From Tenacibaculum gallaicum (GTDB taxonomy: Bacteria; Bacteroidota; Bacteroidia; Flavobacteriales; Flavobacteriaceae): 64,000 bases of DNA. The notes under the pieces were generated by a model. It was not told where the DNA came from. It worked only from the letters and a program-made list of their open reading frames with translations, and did not search any database. Position numbers and translations under genes: made by a program. The stretch covers positions 62,001-126,000 of the forward strand of contig NZ_QUNS01000001.1 of NCBI RefSeq assembly GCF_003387615.1, read 5' to 3'. Below are positions 8,945-16,272 of the stretch, piece by piece (the stretch's first letter is position 1; each line of letters begins with the position of its first letter).

Positions 8945-9394
8945 ATGAAAAAAATTATTCAAACCTCATTACTATTATTAATTGCAGCTACACTTACTTT
9001 TTGTTCAACAAAAAAAGAACAAAAAGACACTCTTAAAAAAACACATATTGAGTTTGTTAGTAAAGACACTACAATTAAAAATTTACAAGGTGCTACTATA
9101 ACTCTTTATGGTCATGACAGACTTTTAGCAGATGCTAAAGCTACTATAATTACAAGCCAAAAAATTGATTCTGAAAAAATTCCTTTTAGCATAGATCTTG
9201 AAATCCCATCTAATCCTGAAAGCCTAATTAAACCTAAAATAAGTAATATTGACAATGTTGCCTACTATCTTGTTATCTCTTATGAGAACAATCAAAAAAA
9301 CGAAGGTGATATTGTTATAGACTACGATGCGAAATTCCCTGAAATAAACATCAATTCACCAAAAAAACAACTCATTTATCTAAAGGAATTATAA
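8945..9394 (+). CDS. YbaY/YscW-family lipoprotein (tentative)
   Basis: A 149-residue lipoprotein with lipobox LTFC at C20. The mature domain has the pattern of the YbaY/YscW pilotin-like family: a strand ending in a short 'L.DAKATII' segment (LLADAKATI), then KIPFSIDLEIP, an aligned Y-x-L-V-I-x-Y strand, and a final 'D..y.D..FPEI' segment before the C-terminus. That match is by eye and tentative. In other bacteria such proteins act as outer-membrane pilotins or are of unknown role; no secretion genes are nearby. It follows the helicase by 70 bases and ends in a weak hairpin just before the arsR promoter. Confidence 0.6.
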   Translation: MKKIIQTSLLLLIAATLTFCSTKKEQKDTLKKTHIEFVSKDTTIKNLQGATITLYGHDRLLADAKATIITSQKIDSEKIPFSIDLEIPSNPESLIKPKISNIDNVAYYLVISYENNQKNEGDIVIDYDAKFPEININSPKKQLIYLKEL

Positions 9395-9417
9395 CATTTT
9401 AAATTAAAAAAAATGTT
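9393..9417 (+). terminator. Weak hairpin overlapping the stop of the YbaY-like gene
   Basis: AACATTTT and AAAATGTT form an 8-bp AT-rich stem around a 9-base loop, overlapping the stop codon and followed by a T-rich run. It could be a modest terminator separating this gene from arsR. Confidence 0.4.
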
Positions 9418-9434
9418 CTTTTGGTTTTTTTACA

Positions 9435-9460
9435 TATTAATCGTAATATTGCAATATAAT
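9435..9460 (+). promoter_or_regulatory. ArsR-type operator over the arsR promoter
   Basis: Holds TATTAATCGTAATATT followed by GCAATA, and the perfect 12-bp palindrome ATATTGCAATAT at 9446-9457. It covers TAATATTG (9444-9451), a one-mismatch -7 box lying 20 bases after TTTG at 9420-9423, so a bound repressor would block RNA polymerase. A near-identical site lies before the next gene. Autoregulation by the adjacent ArsR is inference. Confidence 0.7.
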
Positions 9461-9469
9461 AATTAATGT

Positions 9470-9799
9470 ATGGGATTAACCAAATCTGAAATATTTACTG
9501 AAGAGCAAAACCAGCTGGCCACTATAGCAAAAGTACTCGGTCACCCAGCTCGTATTGCTATTTTACAACACTTATTCAAATTGAATTCTTGTGTATGTGG
9601 TGATTTGGTAAATGAAATTGGTTTGGCACAACCCACTATTTCACAACATTTAAAAGAATTAAAGAAGGTTGGTATTATCAAAGGTACTATTGAAGGAACT
9701 AGCGTTTGCTATTGTATTAACCCTTCAATCTGGAAAGAAATAAAAACCTTACTTTCTTCTTTTTTAAATCTTGATATGAATAACCAGAGTTGTTGTTAA
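9470..9799 (+). CDS. arsR: ArsR/SmtB family transcriptional repressor
   Basis: A 109-residue winged-helix regulator. The helix-turn-helix is at about residues 58-78 (LAQPTISQHLKELKKVGI), preceded by LGHPARIAILQHL. The sensor motif CVCGDL at about residues 42-47 gives the C-x-C pair used by ArsR repressors to bind As(III)/Sb(III). Further cysteines occur in VCYC and the C-terminal SCC. It sits first in a three-gene unit with DUF6428 and an ArsC-like phosphatase, with an operator 10 bases upstream. The inducer is inferred to be arsenite, but no pump gene is present. Confidence 0.9.
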   Translation: MGLTKSEIFTEEQNQLATIAKVLGHPARIAILQHLFKLNSCVCGDLVNEIGLAQPTISQHLKELKKVGIIKGTIEGTSVCYCINPSIWKEIKTLLSSFLNLDMNNQSCC

Positions 9800-9812
9800 A
9801 AAAATTTGAATC

Positions 9813-9834
9813 TATTAATCGTAATATTACAATA
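9813..9834 (+). promoter_or_regulatory. Second ArsR-type operator, before the DUF6428 gene
   Basis: TATTAATCGTAATATT followed by ACAATA repeats the arsR upstream site with 21 of 22 bases identical. It lies between the arsR stop and ATG 9847. This suggests a second, separately repressed promoter inside the operon. Confidence 0.65.
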
Positions 9835-9846
9835 AATATAATAACC

Positions 9847-10314
9847 ATGAAACTATCAGAAATCAAACAACATTTAAGTACATTAAAAACAATTGCTTTT
9901 CAATTGCCTGACGGTAGCCTAGTTCCGAATCATTTTCACGTAACCGAAGTAGGAAAAATTACTAAAAACTTTATTGACTGCGGAGGAACAGTTAGAAATG
10001 AAGAAGTGGTAAACTTTCAATTATGGAATGCCAATGACTATGATCACAGGTTGCATCCTGAGAAATTAGTTCATATCATAGAATTATCAGAAAAAGAATT
10101 AAATATTCCTGATTTAGAAATCGAGGTTGAATACCAAGGAAGTACCATAGGAAAATACGGATTAGATTTTGACGGAACCAACTTCTTACTTACTACGAAG
10201 CAAACTGATTGTTTGGCGAAAGATAACTGCGGTATTCCAACAGAAAAACCTAGCGTAAAACTATCAGATTTACAAAAGCAAACTGCTTGTGAACCAAATT
10301 CAGGATGTTGCTAA
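9847..10314 (+). CDS. DUF6428 family protein of the ars operon
   Basis: 155 residues from ATG 9847; the frame extends upstream into arsR, but the operator and the typical MKLSEI start favour this ATG. It has no signal peptide. Residues 5-110 form a compact alpha/beta domain (FQLPDGSLVPNHFHVTEVG). The C-terminus is cysteine-rich: single cysteines in TDCLAKDNCG, TACEPN and the final GCC, suggesting thiol or metalloid binding. In Flavobacteriia this family recurs between arsR and an ArsC-like gene (recalled, not searched); its biochemical role is unknown. The stop is followed after one base by the next start. Confidence 0.75.
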   Translation: MKLSEIKQHLSTLKTIAFQLPDGSLVPNHFHVTEVGKITKNFIDCGGTVRNEEVVNFQLWNANDYDHRLHPEKLVHIIELSEKELNIPDLEIEVEYQGSTIGKYGLDFDGTNFLLTTKQTDCLAKDNCGIPTEKPSVKLSDLQKQTACEPNSGCC

Positions 10315-10315
10315 T

Positions 10316-10948
10316 ATGAAAACACTAAATTCATCTTTATTTTCTGGTATACAAGAAACTCTCTCTGAATTACCAACTGTTTTGGAAGAGCGCAAAGAAG
10401 TTTTACAACCTCTTATTCAATTCATTCAGAAAAAACTAGACAACAAAGAGGTAATAAACCTAAATTTTATTTGCACGCATAACTCAAGACGAAGTCATTT
10501 ATCGCAAATATGGGCACAAACCATGGCTTTCTATTACCAAACTCCAAATGTACATAGTTATTCAGGAGGAACCGAAACCATTGCTACGAATGTAACAGTG
10601 GTAGATACTTTGTTAGATAACGGATTTAGAATTCAGCAATTGTCAAACGAAACCAATCCTGTTTATGCAATAAAATACGCTGATAATGTACCTTCTATAA
10701 TAGGTTTTTCTAAAAAGTATGATAATGAGTTTAATCCTACTTCAGCGTTTTGTGCTATCATGACCTGCTCACAAGCCGACGAAGGCTGTCCTTTTATAGC
10801 TGGTGCTGAAAAAAGAGTTCCCGTTACTTATGAAGACCCTAAATTATATGACGGGACACCTTCTGAAAAACAAAAATATTTAGAAAGAAGTTTACAAATT
10901 GCAGCTGAAATGCAGTATGTGTTTTCCCGTGTAAAAATTAGCCTTTAA
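10316..10948 (+). CDS. ArsC-like low-molecular-weight protein tyrosine phosphatase
   Basis: 210 residues from ATG 10316, just after the DUF6428 stop. The P-loop is C53-T-H-N-S-R-R59-S, the C-x5-R-S signature of low-molecular-weight phosphatases and thioredoxin-type arsenate reductases. The protein is longer than classic ArsC (about 130) because of an N-terminal helical extension and a C-terminal part with CAIMTCSQADEGCPF; this form is common in Bacteroidota ars operons. It probably reduces arsenate or acts as a phosphatase. Its last 11 bases overlap the 3' end of rsmG on the other strand, so any further ars gene was either never there or has been lost. Confidence 0.82.
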   Translation: MKTLNSSLFSGIQETLSELPTVLEERKEVLQPLIQFIQKKLDNKEVINLNFICTHNSRRSHLSQIWAQTMAFYYQTPNVHSYSGGTETIATNVTVVDTLLDNGFRIQQLSNETNPVYAIKYADNVPSIIGFSKKYDNEFNPTSAFCAIMTCSQADEGCPFIAGAEKRVPVTYEDPKLYDGTPSEKQKYLERSLQIAAEMQYVFSRVKISL

Positions 10949-11567
10949 ATTTCACTGGTAAGTGTACCACTTTTTTGGTTTCGAAGAAATCTTCTTCAAA
11001 AAAGTTTGGTAAATTATAAATGGTGGCTTTAGGGAAGTTCGCAAGTTCTTCAGTAAGGTCACCTCCTTTTAGGTATAAAATCCCATTTTTAAGTGCGTGA
11101 TTTTGTTTTTTATGCACTTTGTTTTTCACCCAACGCTGAAACGTTTCCATTTGCGCCACTGCCCTACTTACAATAAAATCATAGGTATCATTTACTTCTT
11201 CAACACGTCCGTGAGTAGTTTTTACATTTTTTAAACCTAACCCTTCAGCAACTTCATTTACCACTTTTATCTTTTTCCCAATAGAATCTACCAAATGAAA
11301 TTGTGTTTCAGGAAACAAAATTGCTAACGGAATTCCTGGAAATCCACCACCTGTTCCTACATCCATTACTTTAGCGCCAGACTTAAACTCCATCACTTTT
11401 GCTATTCCTAACGAATGTAATACATGACGTAAGTACAATTCATCAATATCTTTACGAGAAACAACATTAATTTTTAAGTTCCAGTCTTGATACAATTCTT
11501 GCAACTTAGAAAATTGTTCTAACTGCGTTTCCGATAAATTGTCAAAGTATTTTTTTATAAGTTCCAT
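10938..11567 (-). CDS. rsmG: 16S rRNA (guanine-527-N7)-methyltransferase
   Basis: A 209-residue SAM-dependent methyltransferase of the GidB family, methylating G527 of 16S rRNA. The SAM-binding motif is VMDVGTGGGFPGIPLA at about residues 68-83; upstream NVVSRKD and RHVLHSLG are conserved family landmarks. The length is normal. It is transcribed alone from a TATTTTTG box 20 bases upstream, and runs convergently into the ArsC-like gene with an 11-base overlap of coding sequence. Confidence 0.94.
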   Translation of the reverse strand: MELIKKYFDNLSETQLEQFSKLQELYQDWNLKINVVSRKDIDELYLRHVLHSLGIAKVMEFKSGAKVMDVGTGGGFPGIPLAILFPETQFHLVDSIGKKIKVVNEVAEGLGLKNVKTTHGRVEEVNDTYDFIVSRAVAQMETFQRWVKNKVHKKQNHALKNGILYLKGGDLTEELANFPKATIYNLPNFFEEDFFETKKVVHLPVKFKG

Positions 11568-11586
11568 GAAGTCATTTTTTCCGTTG

Positions 11587-11594
11587 CAAAAATA
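11587..11594 (-). promoter_or_regulatory. -7 promoter box (TATTTTTG) of rsmG
   Basis: Exact TAnnTTTG match on the minus strand, with its downstream end 20 bases before the rsmG ATG. Confidence 0.5.
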
Positions 11595-11685
11595 AAAAAC
11601 TAATTGGTATTGTTAATTTTTATATAAAAGATATTAATCTAGTTAAAAAGTTCGTCTTTAGCAATAACTGTGAACCAAAAACGTT

Positions 11686-11693
11686 TATTTTTG
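11686..11693 (+). promoter_or_regulatory. -7 promoter box (TATTTTTG) of the desaturase gene
   Basis: Exact TAnnTTTG match ending 19 bases before ATG 11713 in the divergent rsmG/desaturase gap. Confidence 0.55.
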
Positions 11694-11712
11694 CGGTACA
11701 AATAAACAACAA

Positions 11713-12804
11713 ATGAAGACAGTAAACTTCTCAAGAATAGATAACGCTAAGTTTTTTAGAACTCTAAATAAAAGAGTTAACTCTTACTTTAAAGAAAATA
11801 ACATTAAGCGTACAGGTAACTGGAAACTATATTCAAAAGCTATTATTATGCTAGCTATGTTTATTGTTCCGTTTATACTAATTTTAACTATTGATATGTC
11901 TCAGTGGATAAAATTAGCTCTTACCGTTTTAATGGGTGTTGGAATGGCAGGAGTTGGAATGAATGTAATGCACGATGCCAACCACGAATCTTTTTCAAGC
12001 AAAAAATGGGTAAACAAACTTTTTGGAAGTAGTATATACATTTTAGCAGGGAATGTATACAATTGGAAAGTACAACACAATGTATTACACCACACTTATA
12101 CCAATATACAAGATCATGATGAAGACATTGATGCTGGTAGAATAATTCGTTTTTCTAAACACGCACAGTGGTTATGGATTCACAAATTTCAAAAATACTA
12201 TTCTGTATTCTTATACGGATTGTTAACTATAAACTGGGCTATTACTACCGATTTTAAACAAATGCGCAATTATTTAAAACGTAAACTATCATACGGTGAA
12301 TTTCCCAACCCAGCTAAAGAATGGACTAAATTAGTAGTTTCTAAAGTAATCTATTATTCACTTTGGGTAATATTACCTATCGCAGTGATGGATGTAACTT
12401 GGTGGAAGGTGTTAATTGGATTTTTTGTAATGCACTACACTGCAGGTATTATTTTAAGTGTTGTTTTTCAATTAGCACACGTTGTTCCTAAAACAGAAAT
12501 GCCTTTGCCTGATGAAGATGGTAACATGAAAAACACATGGGCGATACACCAATTATATACTACATCAAATTTTGCTCCTAAAAACTGGTTAGTTAATTTT
12601 TATACTGGTGGTTTAAATCATCAAGTTGAGCACCATATTTTTCCACACATATCGCACATTCACTACGATAAACTAGCTAAAATAGTAAAAGAAACTGCCA
12701 AAGAATTCAATCTTCCATACAACGAATATAAAACTACTCGTAAAGCAATTATTGAGCATTTTAGACATTTAGCTGAGTTAGGAAGAAAACCTCAATTAGC
12801 ATAA
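11713..12804 (+). CDS. Membrane fatty acid desaturase (acyl-CoA/acyl-lipid type)
   Basis: A 363-residue integral membrane di-iron enzyme that introduces a double bond into fatty acyl chains. All three histidine boxes are present: HDANH (87-91), HNVLHH (122-127) and H303-QVEHH, in which the Q-x-x-HH form is typical of front-end (delta-5/delta-6-like) desaturases. Hydrophobic segments at about 43-80 and 205-250 are the membrane spans. There is no fused cytochrome b5 domain. In marine Flavobacteriaceae such enzymes adjust membrane fluidity in the cold; regiospecificity cannot be read from the sequence. It ends 24 bases before the aminotransferase gene and may be co-transcribed with it. Confidence 0.9.
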   Translation: MKTVNFSRIDNAKFFRTLNKRVNSYFKENNIKRTGNWKLYSKAIIMLAMFIVPFILILTIDMSQWIKLALTVLMGVGMAGVGMNVMHDANHESFSSKKWVNKLFGSSIYILAGNVYNWKVQHNVLHHTYTNIQDHDEDIDAGRIIRFSKHAQWLWIHKFQKYYSVFLYGLLTINWAITTDFKQMRNYLKRKLSYGEFPNPAKEWTKLVVSKVIYYSLWVILPIAVMDVTWWKVLIGFFVMHYTAGIILSVVFQLAHVVPKTEMPLPDEDGNMKNTWAIHQLYTTSNFAPKNWLVNFYTGGLNHQVEHHIFPHISHIHYDKLAKIVKETAKEFNLPYNEYKTTRKAIIEHFRHLAELGRKPQLA

Positions 12805-12828
12805 ATCAACATACAACATAACAACACA

Positions 12829-14016
12829 ATGTCAAACGCATTATCAAACAGAATTAACAGTTTACCAGTATCGCAAACTTTGGCTATGGCTGCTAAAGCA
12901 AGAGAATTAAAAGCTGAGGGTAAAGACATCATTAGTTTAAGCTTAGGTGAACCTGATTTTAACACACCTGATTTTATTAAAGATGCTGCTATTGAAGCCA
13001 TCAACCAAGATTATAACTCATACACTCCAGTTGATGGCTATGTGGAGTTAAAAGAAGCTATTTGCGAAAAGTTTAAGCGTGATAATAACTTAATATATGC
13101 TCCAAATCAAGTAGTCGTTTCTACAGGAGCAAAACAATCAATTGCGAATGTAGCTCAGGTATTATTAAACCCTGGTGATGAAGTGTTATTACCAGCACCA
13201 TATTGGGTAAGTTATTCTGCGATTGCAATTTTGTGTGAAGCTAAATTTACAGAAATTCCTTCTTCTATTGAAAATGATTTTAAAATCACTCCAGAACAAT
13301 TAGAAGCAGCTATTTCGCCAAAAACAAAGATGATTTTCTTTAACTCGCCAAACAACCCAAGTGGAACAATTTATAGCGAGGAAGAATACAGAGCTTTGGC
13401 TAAAGTATTAGAAAAGCATCCTCATATATACATATTATCAGACGAAATATATGAGCATATTAACTACGGAGCTAAGCCATTTAGTTTTGCAGCTATTGAA
13501 AACATGTATGACCGTACCATTACTGTTAATGGATTAGCGAAAGCTTTTGCGATGACAGGATGGAGAATTGGTTTTATTGGTGCTCCTCAATGGATTGCTA
13601 AAGCATGTACTAAAATGCAAGGTCAAATCACTTCAGGAACTAACTGTATTGCACAACGTGCAGCAATTACTGCCGTAAAAGCATCTCCAGAAAAAGTACA
13701 GTACATGGTAGATGAATTTAAAAAGCGTAGAGATTTAGTTCTTGATTTATTAGGGGAAATTGAAGGATTCAAATTAAATGTACCTGAAGGGGCTTTTTAT
13801 GTATTTCCTGATATTTCTGATTTCTTTGGAAAAACTATTCAAGGAAAAGAAATTAAAAATGCTAACGATTTTTCTATGTTATTATTAGAAGAAGCGAATG
13901 TAGCTACTGTAACAGGTGAAGCTTTTGGTGCGCCGAACTGTGTTCGTTTATCATATGCTGCTTCTGAATTACAATTACGTGAGGCAATTAAGAGAATAAA
14001 AGAAATTTTAAGTTAA
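12829..14016 (+). CDS. PLP-dependent aminotransferase class I (aspartate aminotransferase-like)
   Basis: A 395-residue fold-type I enzyme. The PLP-binding lysine is K238 in NGLAKAFAMTGWRIG; the segments SLGEPDFNTP (38-47), NSPNNPSGT (172-180) and SDEIYEH are typical of the thermophile-type (subgroup I-gamma) aspartate aminotransferases. It interconverts aspartate/2-oxoglutarate and oxaloacetate/glutamate, although prephenate or aromatic substrates are also known for this subgroup. It follows the desaturase closely and ends at a strong terminator. Confidence 0.92.
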   Translation: MSNALSNRINSLPVSQTLAMAAKARELKAEGKDIISLSLGEPDFNTPDFIKDAAIEAINQDYNSYTPVDGYVELKEAICEKFKRDNNLIYAPNQVVVSTGAKQSIANVAQVLLNPGDEVLLPAPYWVSYSAIAILCEAKFTEIPSSIENDFKITPEQLEAAISPKTKMIFFNSPNNPSGTIYSEEEYRALAKVLEKHPHIYILSDEIYEHINYGAKPFSFAAIENMYDRTITVNGLAKAFAMTGWRIGFIGAPQWIAKACTKMQGQITSGTNCIAQRAAITAVKASPEKVQYMVDEFKKRRDLVLDLLGEIEGFKLNVPEGAFYVFPDISDFFGKTIQGKEIKNANDFSMLLLEEANVATVTGEAFGAPNCVRLSYAASELQLREAIKRIKEILS

Positions 14017-14046
14017 TTTACTTAGAACAACATCATCATTAAACAT

Positions 14047-14081
14047 AAAAAAATCCGTAAGACGTATCTTACGGATTTTTT
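14047..14081 (+). terminator. Terminator between the aminotransferase gene and the 72-residue membrane protein gene
   Basis: Perfect hairpin AAATCCGTAAGA/TCTTACGGATTT with a 4-base loop, A-run on the left and T-run on the right. It can serve both convergent genes. Confidence 0.92.
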
Positions 14082-14091
14082 ATTTGAATTT

Positions 14092-14310
14092 TTAATTAGA
14101 TTCTTCGTTTTTGTTTTTTTTCAAGAAAGTGACAATATATAAAACAATAATTGATAAAGGTAAAAATGTTGTTTTTAAACTTTTATAAGTAAAAAGTTCA
14201 CTATATTCTTTATTGTAGATAATATAAGAGAGTTCCCATATATAAATAATTAAGCCAAATATTACCCAAACTAAAACAAAATAGTTAAAAAACAATTTAT
14301 TTCTTTTCAT
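14092..14310 (-). CDS. Small two-helix membrane protein, unknown
   Basis: A 72-residue protein with two predicted membrane helices: about residues 9-31 (FVLVWVIFGLIIYIWELSY) and 49-64 (FLPLSIIVLYIVTFL). It has a short polar loop and a charged tail KKNKNEESN. It starts 4 bases after the stop of the lipoprotein gene at 14315-15289, so the two are very likely co-transcribed. I do not recognise a family. The arrangement, a pore-former-like lipoprotein followed by a tiny membrane protein, is compatible with an effector/immunity pair, but that is speculation. Confidence 0.6.
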   Translation of the reverse strand: MKRNKLFFNYFVLVWVIFGLIIYIWELSYIIYNKEYSELFTYKSLKTTFLPLSIIVLYIVTFLKKNKNEESN

Positions 14311-14314
14311 AATT

Positions 14315-15289
14315 TTATTCTTGATAAAGATAAAAAAGTGATATTGAAGTAAATTCTTTTATGGAATTTTTATCAATTTCAGAACCTAAAATCAGGTTTT
14401 TATATTTGAGCTTCACCAAACAAGGTGTTCCTTCTGGAATACCTTCTCCCACTTCAATAGGAGCGTACCCAAACTGAACATCATATACATTATATTTTTT
14501 TTCAAGAGGTAGATTAATTTTAATTTCAGTCACACTATCATACCCTATATCTTTTTTTGAAATTAAATATTTTGTCTTGTTTTTAGGCACATATACTTCA
14601 ATAAGGTCAGGACAACTAGTTTTACTACCATTATCCGTAAATTCTTCTTTTACAGACATACAATATGTAAATTCAGCCGCCATTAGCACCAATCCTATTC
14701 CTCCAACAAGTTTAGACCCCAACTTTTTTATCACTTTTTTAAAAGCCTTTTTTACAACCTTACCTCCCGCTTCTCCAGAAAGAGCTCCTACAAGAGCTAT
14801 TCCTGCCGCTATGCCTGTTGCATCAAGAAAACATTTTTTAAATTTATCATAACCTCCTTTTCTTTGTAAATCATAACTTGACGTTAAAAGCTTGTTAGTT
14901 TCTAAGGCATATAATAAAATCCCAACCCCTGCTATTTCTTTTTGAATTTGATTAACATCTAACGTTCCAAACATTTCATAATAATCATCATTAGTAAATC
15001 CATAATCTTTTAAGAAATTAATACTAGGTACAATCAATTCATCTAACAACTCTCTAGACTCATCATAATTTAAGATTTCAGTCCCTTTAAGGTGTGCCTT
15101 ATTTTCTTCAATTTTATTCTTTGCGTTTATAATAAACTTTTCAAACTTTCTTAGAGCCCTTTCTTCTGAAGGTATTTGCACTTGTTTTAAATCTTTATCA
15201 AGATTTTCTAACTCTTTCATGTTGCTCTCACAAGAAATAAGGAACACAAAACACATTAATAAAATTGATTTTACTTTTCTCATTTTCAT
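14315..15289 (-). CDS. Lipoprotein with central glycine-zipper hydrophobic segment, unknown
   Basis: 324 residues from ATG 15289 (or ATG 15283). A lipoprotein signal ends in the lipobox FLISC at C20. Residues about 20-65 are charged and helical. A central stretch (about 150-210) is unusual: a Gly/Ala-rich hydrophobic helix (GIAAGIALVGALSGEAGG), a lysine-rich linker (KKAFKKVIKKLGSK) and a second Gly-rich hydrophobic helix (VGGIGLVLMAAEFTYCM). The C-terminal 100 residues look like a beta domain. I do not recognise the family. Helix-basic-helix segments resemble membrane-active peptides, but no activity is shown. It is divergent from the XRE regulator across a 23-bp inverted repeat. Confidence 0.65.
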   Translation of the reverse strand: MKMRKVKSILLMCFVFLISCESNMKELENLDKDLKQVQIPSEERALRKFEKFIINAKNKIEENKAHLKGTEILNYDESRELLDELIVPSINFLKDYGFTNDDYYEMFGTLDVNQIQKEIAGVGILLYALETNKLLTSSYDLQRKGGYDKFKKCFLDATGIAAGIALVGALSGEAGGKVVKKAFKKVIKKLGSKLVGGIGLVLMAAEFTYCMSVKEEFTDNGSKTSCPDLIEVYVPKNKTKYLISKKDIGYDSVTEIKINLPLEKKYNVYDVQFGYAPIEVGEGIPEGTPCLVKLKYKNLILGSEIDKNSIKEFTSISLFYLYQE

Positions 15290-15407
15290 ATTTTTATATA
15301 TTAAAAAATAGTCTTTATAGTTTTTATCACATAAATTAACACAATAAAAAAACTAATAATCAACAAATAAAAAAAATTATAATTAACCATTAAAATCTTC
15401 TTAACTC

Positions 15408-15475
15408 CTTTTTCGATTAAGGGTTTTCCCTATTTTACAGAACGCCTTAATCGGGAAAACCCTTAATCGAAAAAG
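15408..15475. repeat. 23-bp perfect inverted repeat in a divergent promoter region
   Basis: The left arm 15408-15430 and right arm 15453-15475 (the latter beginning GGGAAAACCCTTAATCG) are perfect reverse complements over 23 bp, separated by a 22-base spacer. The spacer itself ends in another CCTTAATCG (15445-15453), giving three copies of this 9-mer. The repeat lies between the lipoprotein operon and the XRE regulator gene. There is no adjacent T-run typical of a terminator, apart from the mixed run after 15476. It is most likely an operator or an RNA structure. Confidence 0.85.
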
Positions 15476-15528
15476 CTATTTTTTTATTTACATGTGTTTT
15501 CACTAATTTAGTGGGCAAATCTCTTGTT

Positions 15529-15747
15529 ATGAAACTAAACAGTGAAAAAAAAATAAAAGAAGTATTACAAAAAATTAAAAAAGAAAGAATAAAATTAGGA
15601 TGGTCTCAATATGAAATTGGAGTAAAATTACATATCAGCCAAAATGCTTACTACAAATTAGAAGCAGGAAAAACCAAGTTAGATTTACAACGTTTTATAG
15701 AAATAACGAATTTGTTAGAGATAAAACCCGAAAAATTTTTACAATAA
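15529..15747 (+). CDS. Small XRE-family HTH regulator
   Basis: 72 residues from ATG 15529; an in-frame GTG at 15511 would add six residues, but it coincides with a promoter-like TAATTTAG. The XRE helix-turn-helix spans about residues 17-66: LGWSQYEIGVKLHISQNAYYKLEAGKT in outline, with the S-Q and E-x-G-K-T landmarks, ending LEIKPEKFL. It is a DNA-binding domain only, with no effector domain. It is divergent from the unknown lipoprotein operon and downstream of the 23-bp inverted repeat, so it may bind there; that is inference. It converges on the retropepsin-like gene. Confidence 0.82.
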   Translation: MKLNSEKKIKEVLQKIKKERIKLGWSQYEIGVKLHISQNAYYKLEAGKTKLDLQRFIEITNLLEIKPEKFLQ

Positions 15748-15756
15748 TTAATAATA

Positions 15757-16236
15757 CTAAAAAGGAACTTTTAATTTTCTAACTTTTTTCTTTTTAAGCT
15801 TCTTTAAATACAATGCTTTCTTGTTATAATCAATAAAGGCTTTTCCTTCCTCTAAAATATCTGCTCCTATAATTCCGTCTACCTCGTCAGCATCATGTTG
15901 TTTTAAGGCTGTATTTACGTGCGTTAAATCAAACAATACCAAATCACACTCATTCGTCTTCCATTTCCCTATTTTAAGTGAATTGTTTTCTGATTTTTGT
16001 GTCTCCATATTGGTAGCACCAGCTCCCGCTGCTTTAACTTCACTTTCTTCAGAAATAAGTTTGAAACGTTCTATTAACTCCAATCCAACACACGAATTAG
16101 AAGCTCCAGTATCTAAAATAAATCTTCCTTTAACACCATTTATCTCTGCGTCCAACTCTAAATGGTTCGTCACCATTTTCTTAAGTTTTATTTTGATGTA
16201 TTTCTTTTTTCGTAATACTTTTTTCAAACTTGCCAT
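15757..16236 (-). CDS. Retropepsin-like aspartic protease
   Basis: 159 residues from ATG 16236 (MASLKKV). The open frame extends upstream to 16296, but that would overlap tatD and adds non-conserved residues. The active-site motif DTGAS appears in RFILDTGASNSCV, and the second hydrophobic-hydrophobic-Gly motif in GIIGADIL, as in single-domain retropepsin-like clan AA peptidases, which act as dimers. The N- and C-termini are rich in lysine. There is no signal peptide, so it is cytoplasmic. The substrate is unknown. It is divergent from tatD and its stop lies 9 bases past the XRE stop. Confidence 0.85.
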   Translation of the reverse strand: MASLKKVLRKKKYIKIKLKKMVTNHLELDAEINGVKGRFILDTGASNSCVGLELIERFKLISEESEVKAAGAGATNMETQKSENNSLKIGKWKTNECDLVLFDLTHVNTALKQHDADEVDGIIGADILEEGKAFIDYNKKALYLKKLKKKKVRKLKVPF

Positions 16237-16272
16237 TTCTCGTACTTTTGTCCCGTAAAGATACAGCAATAA

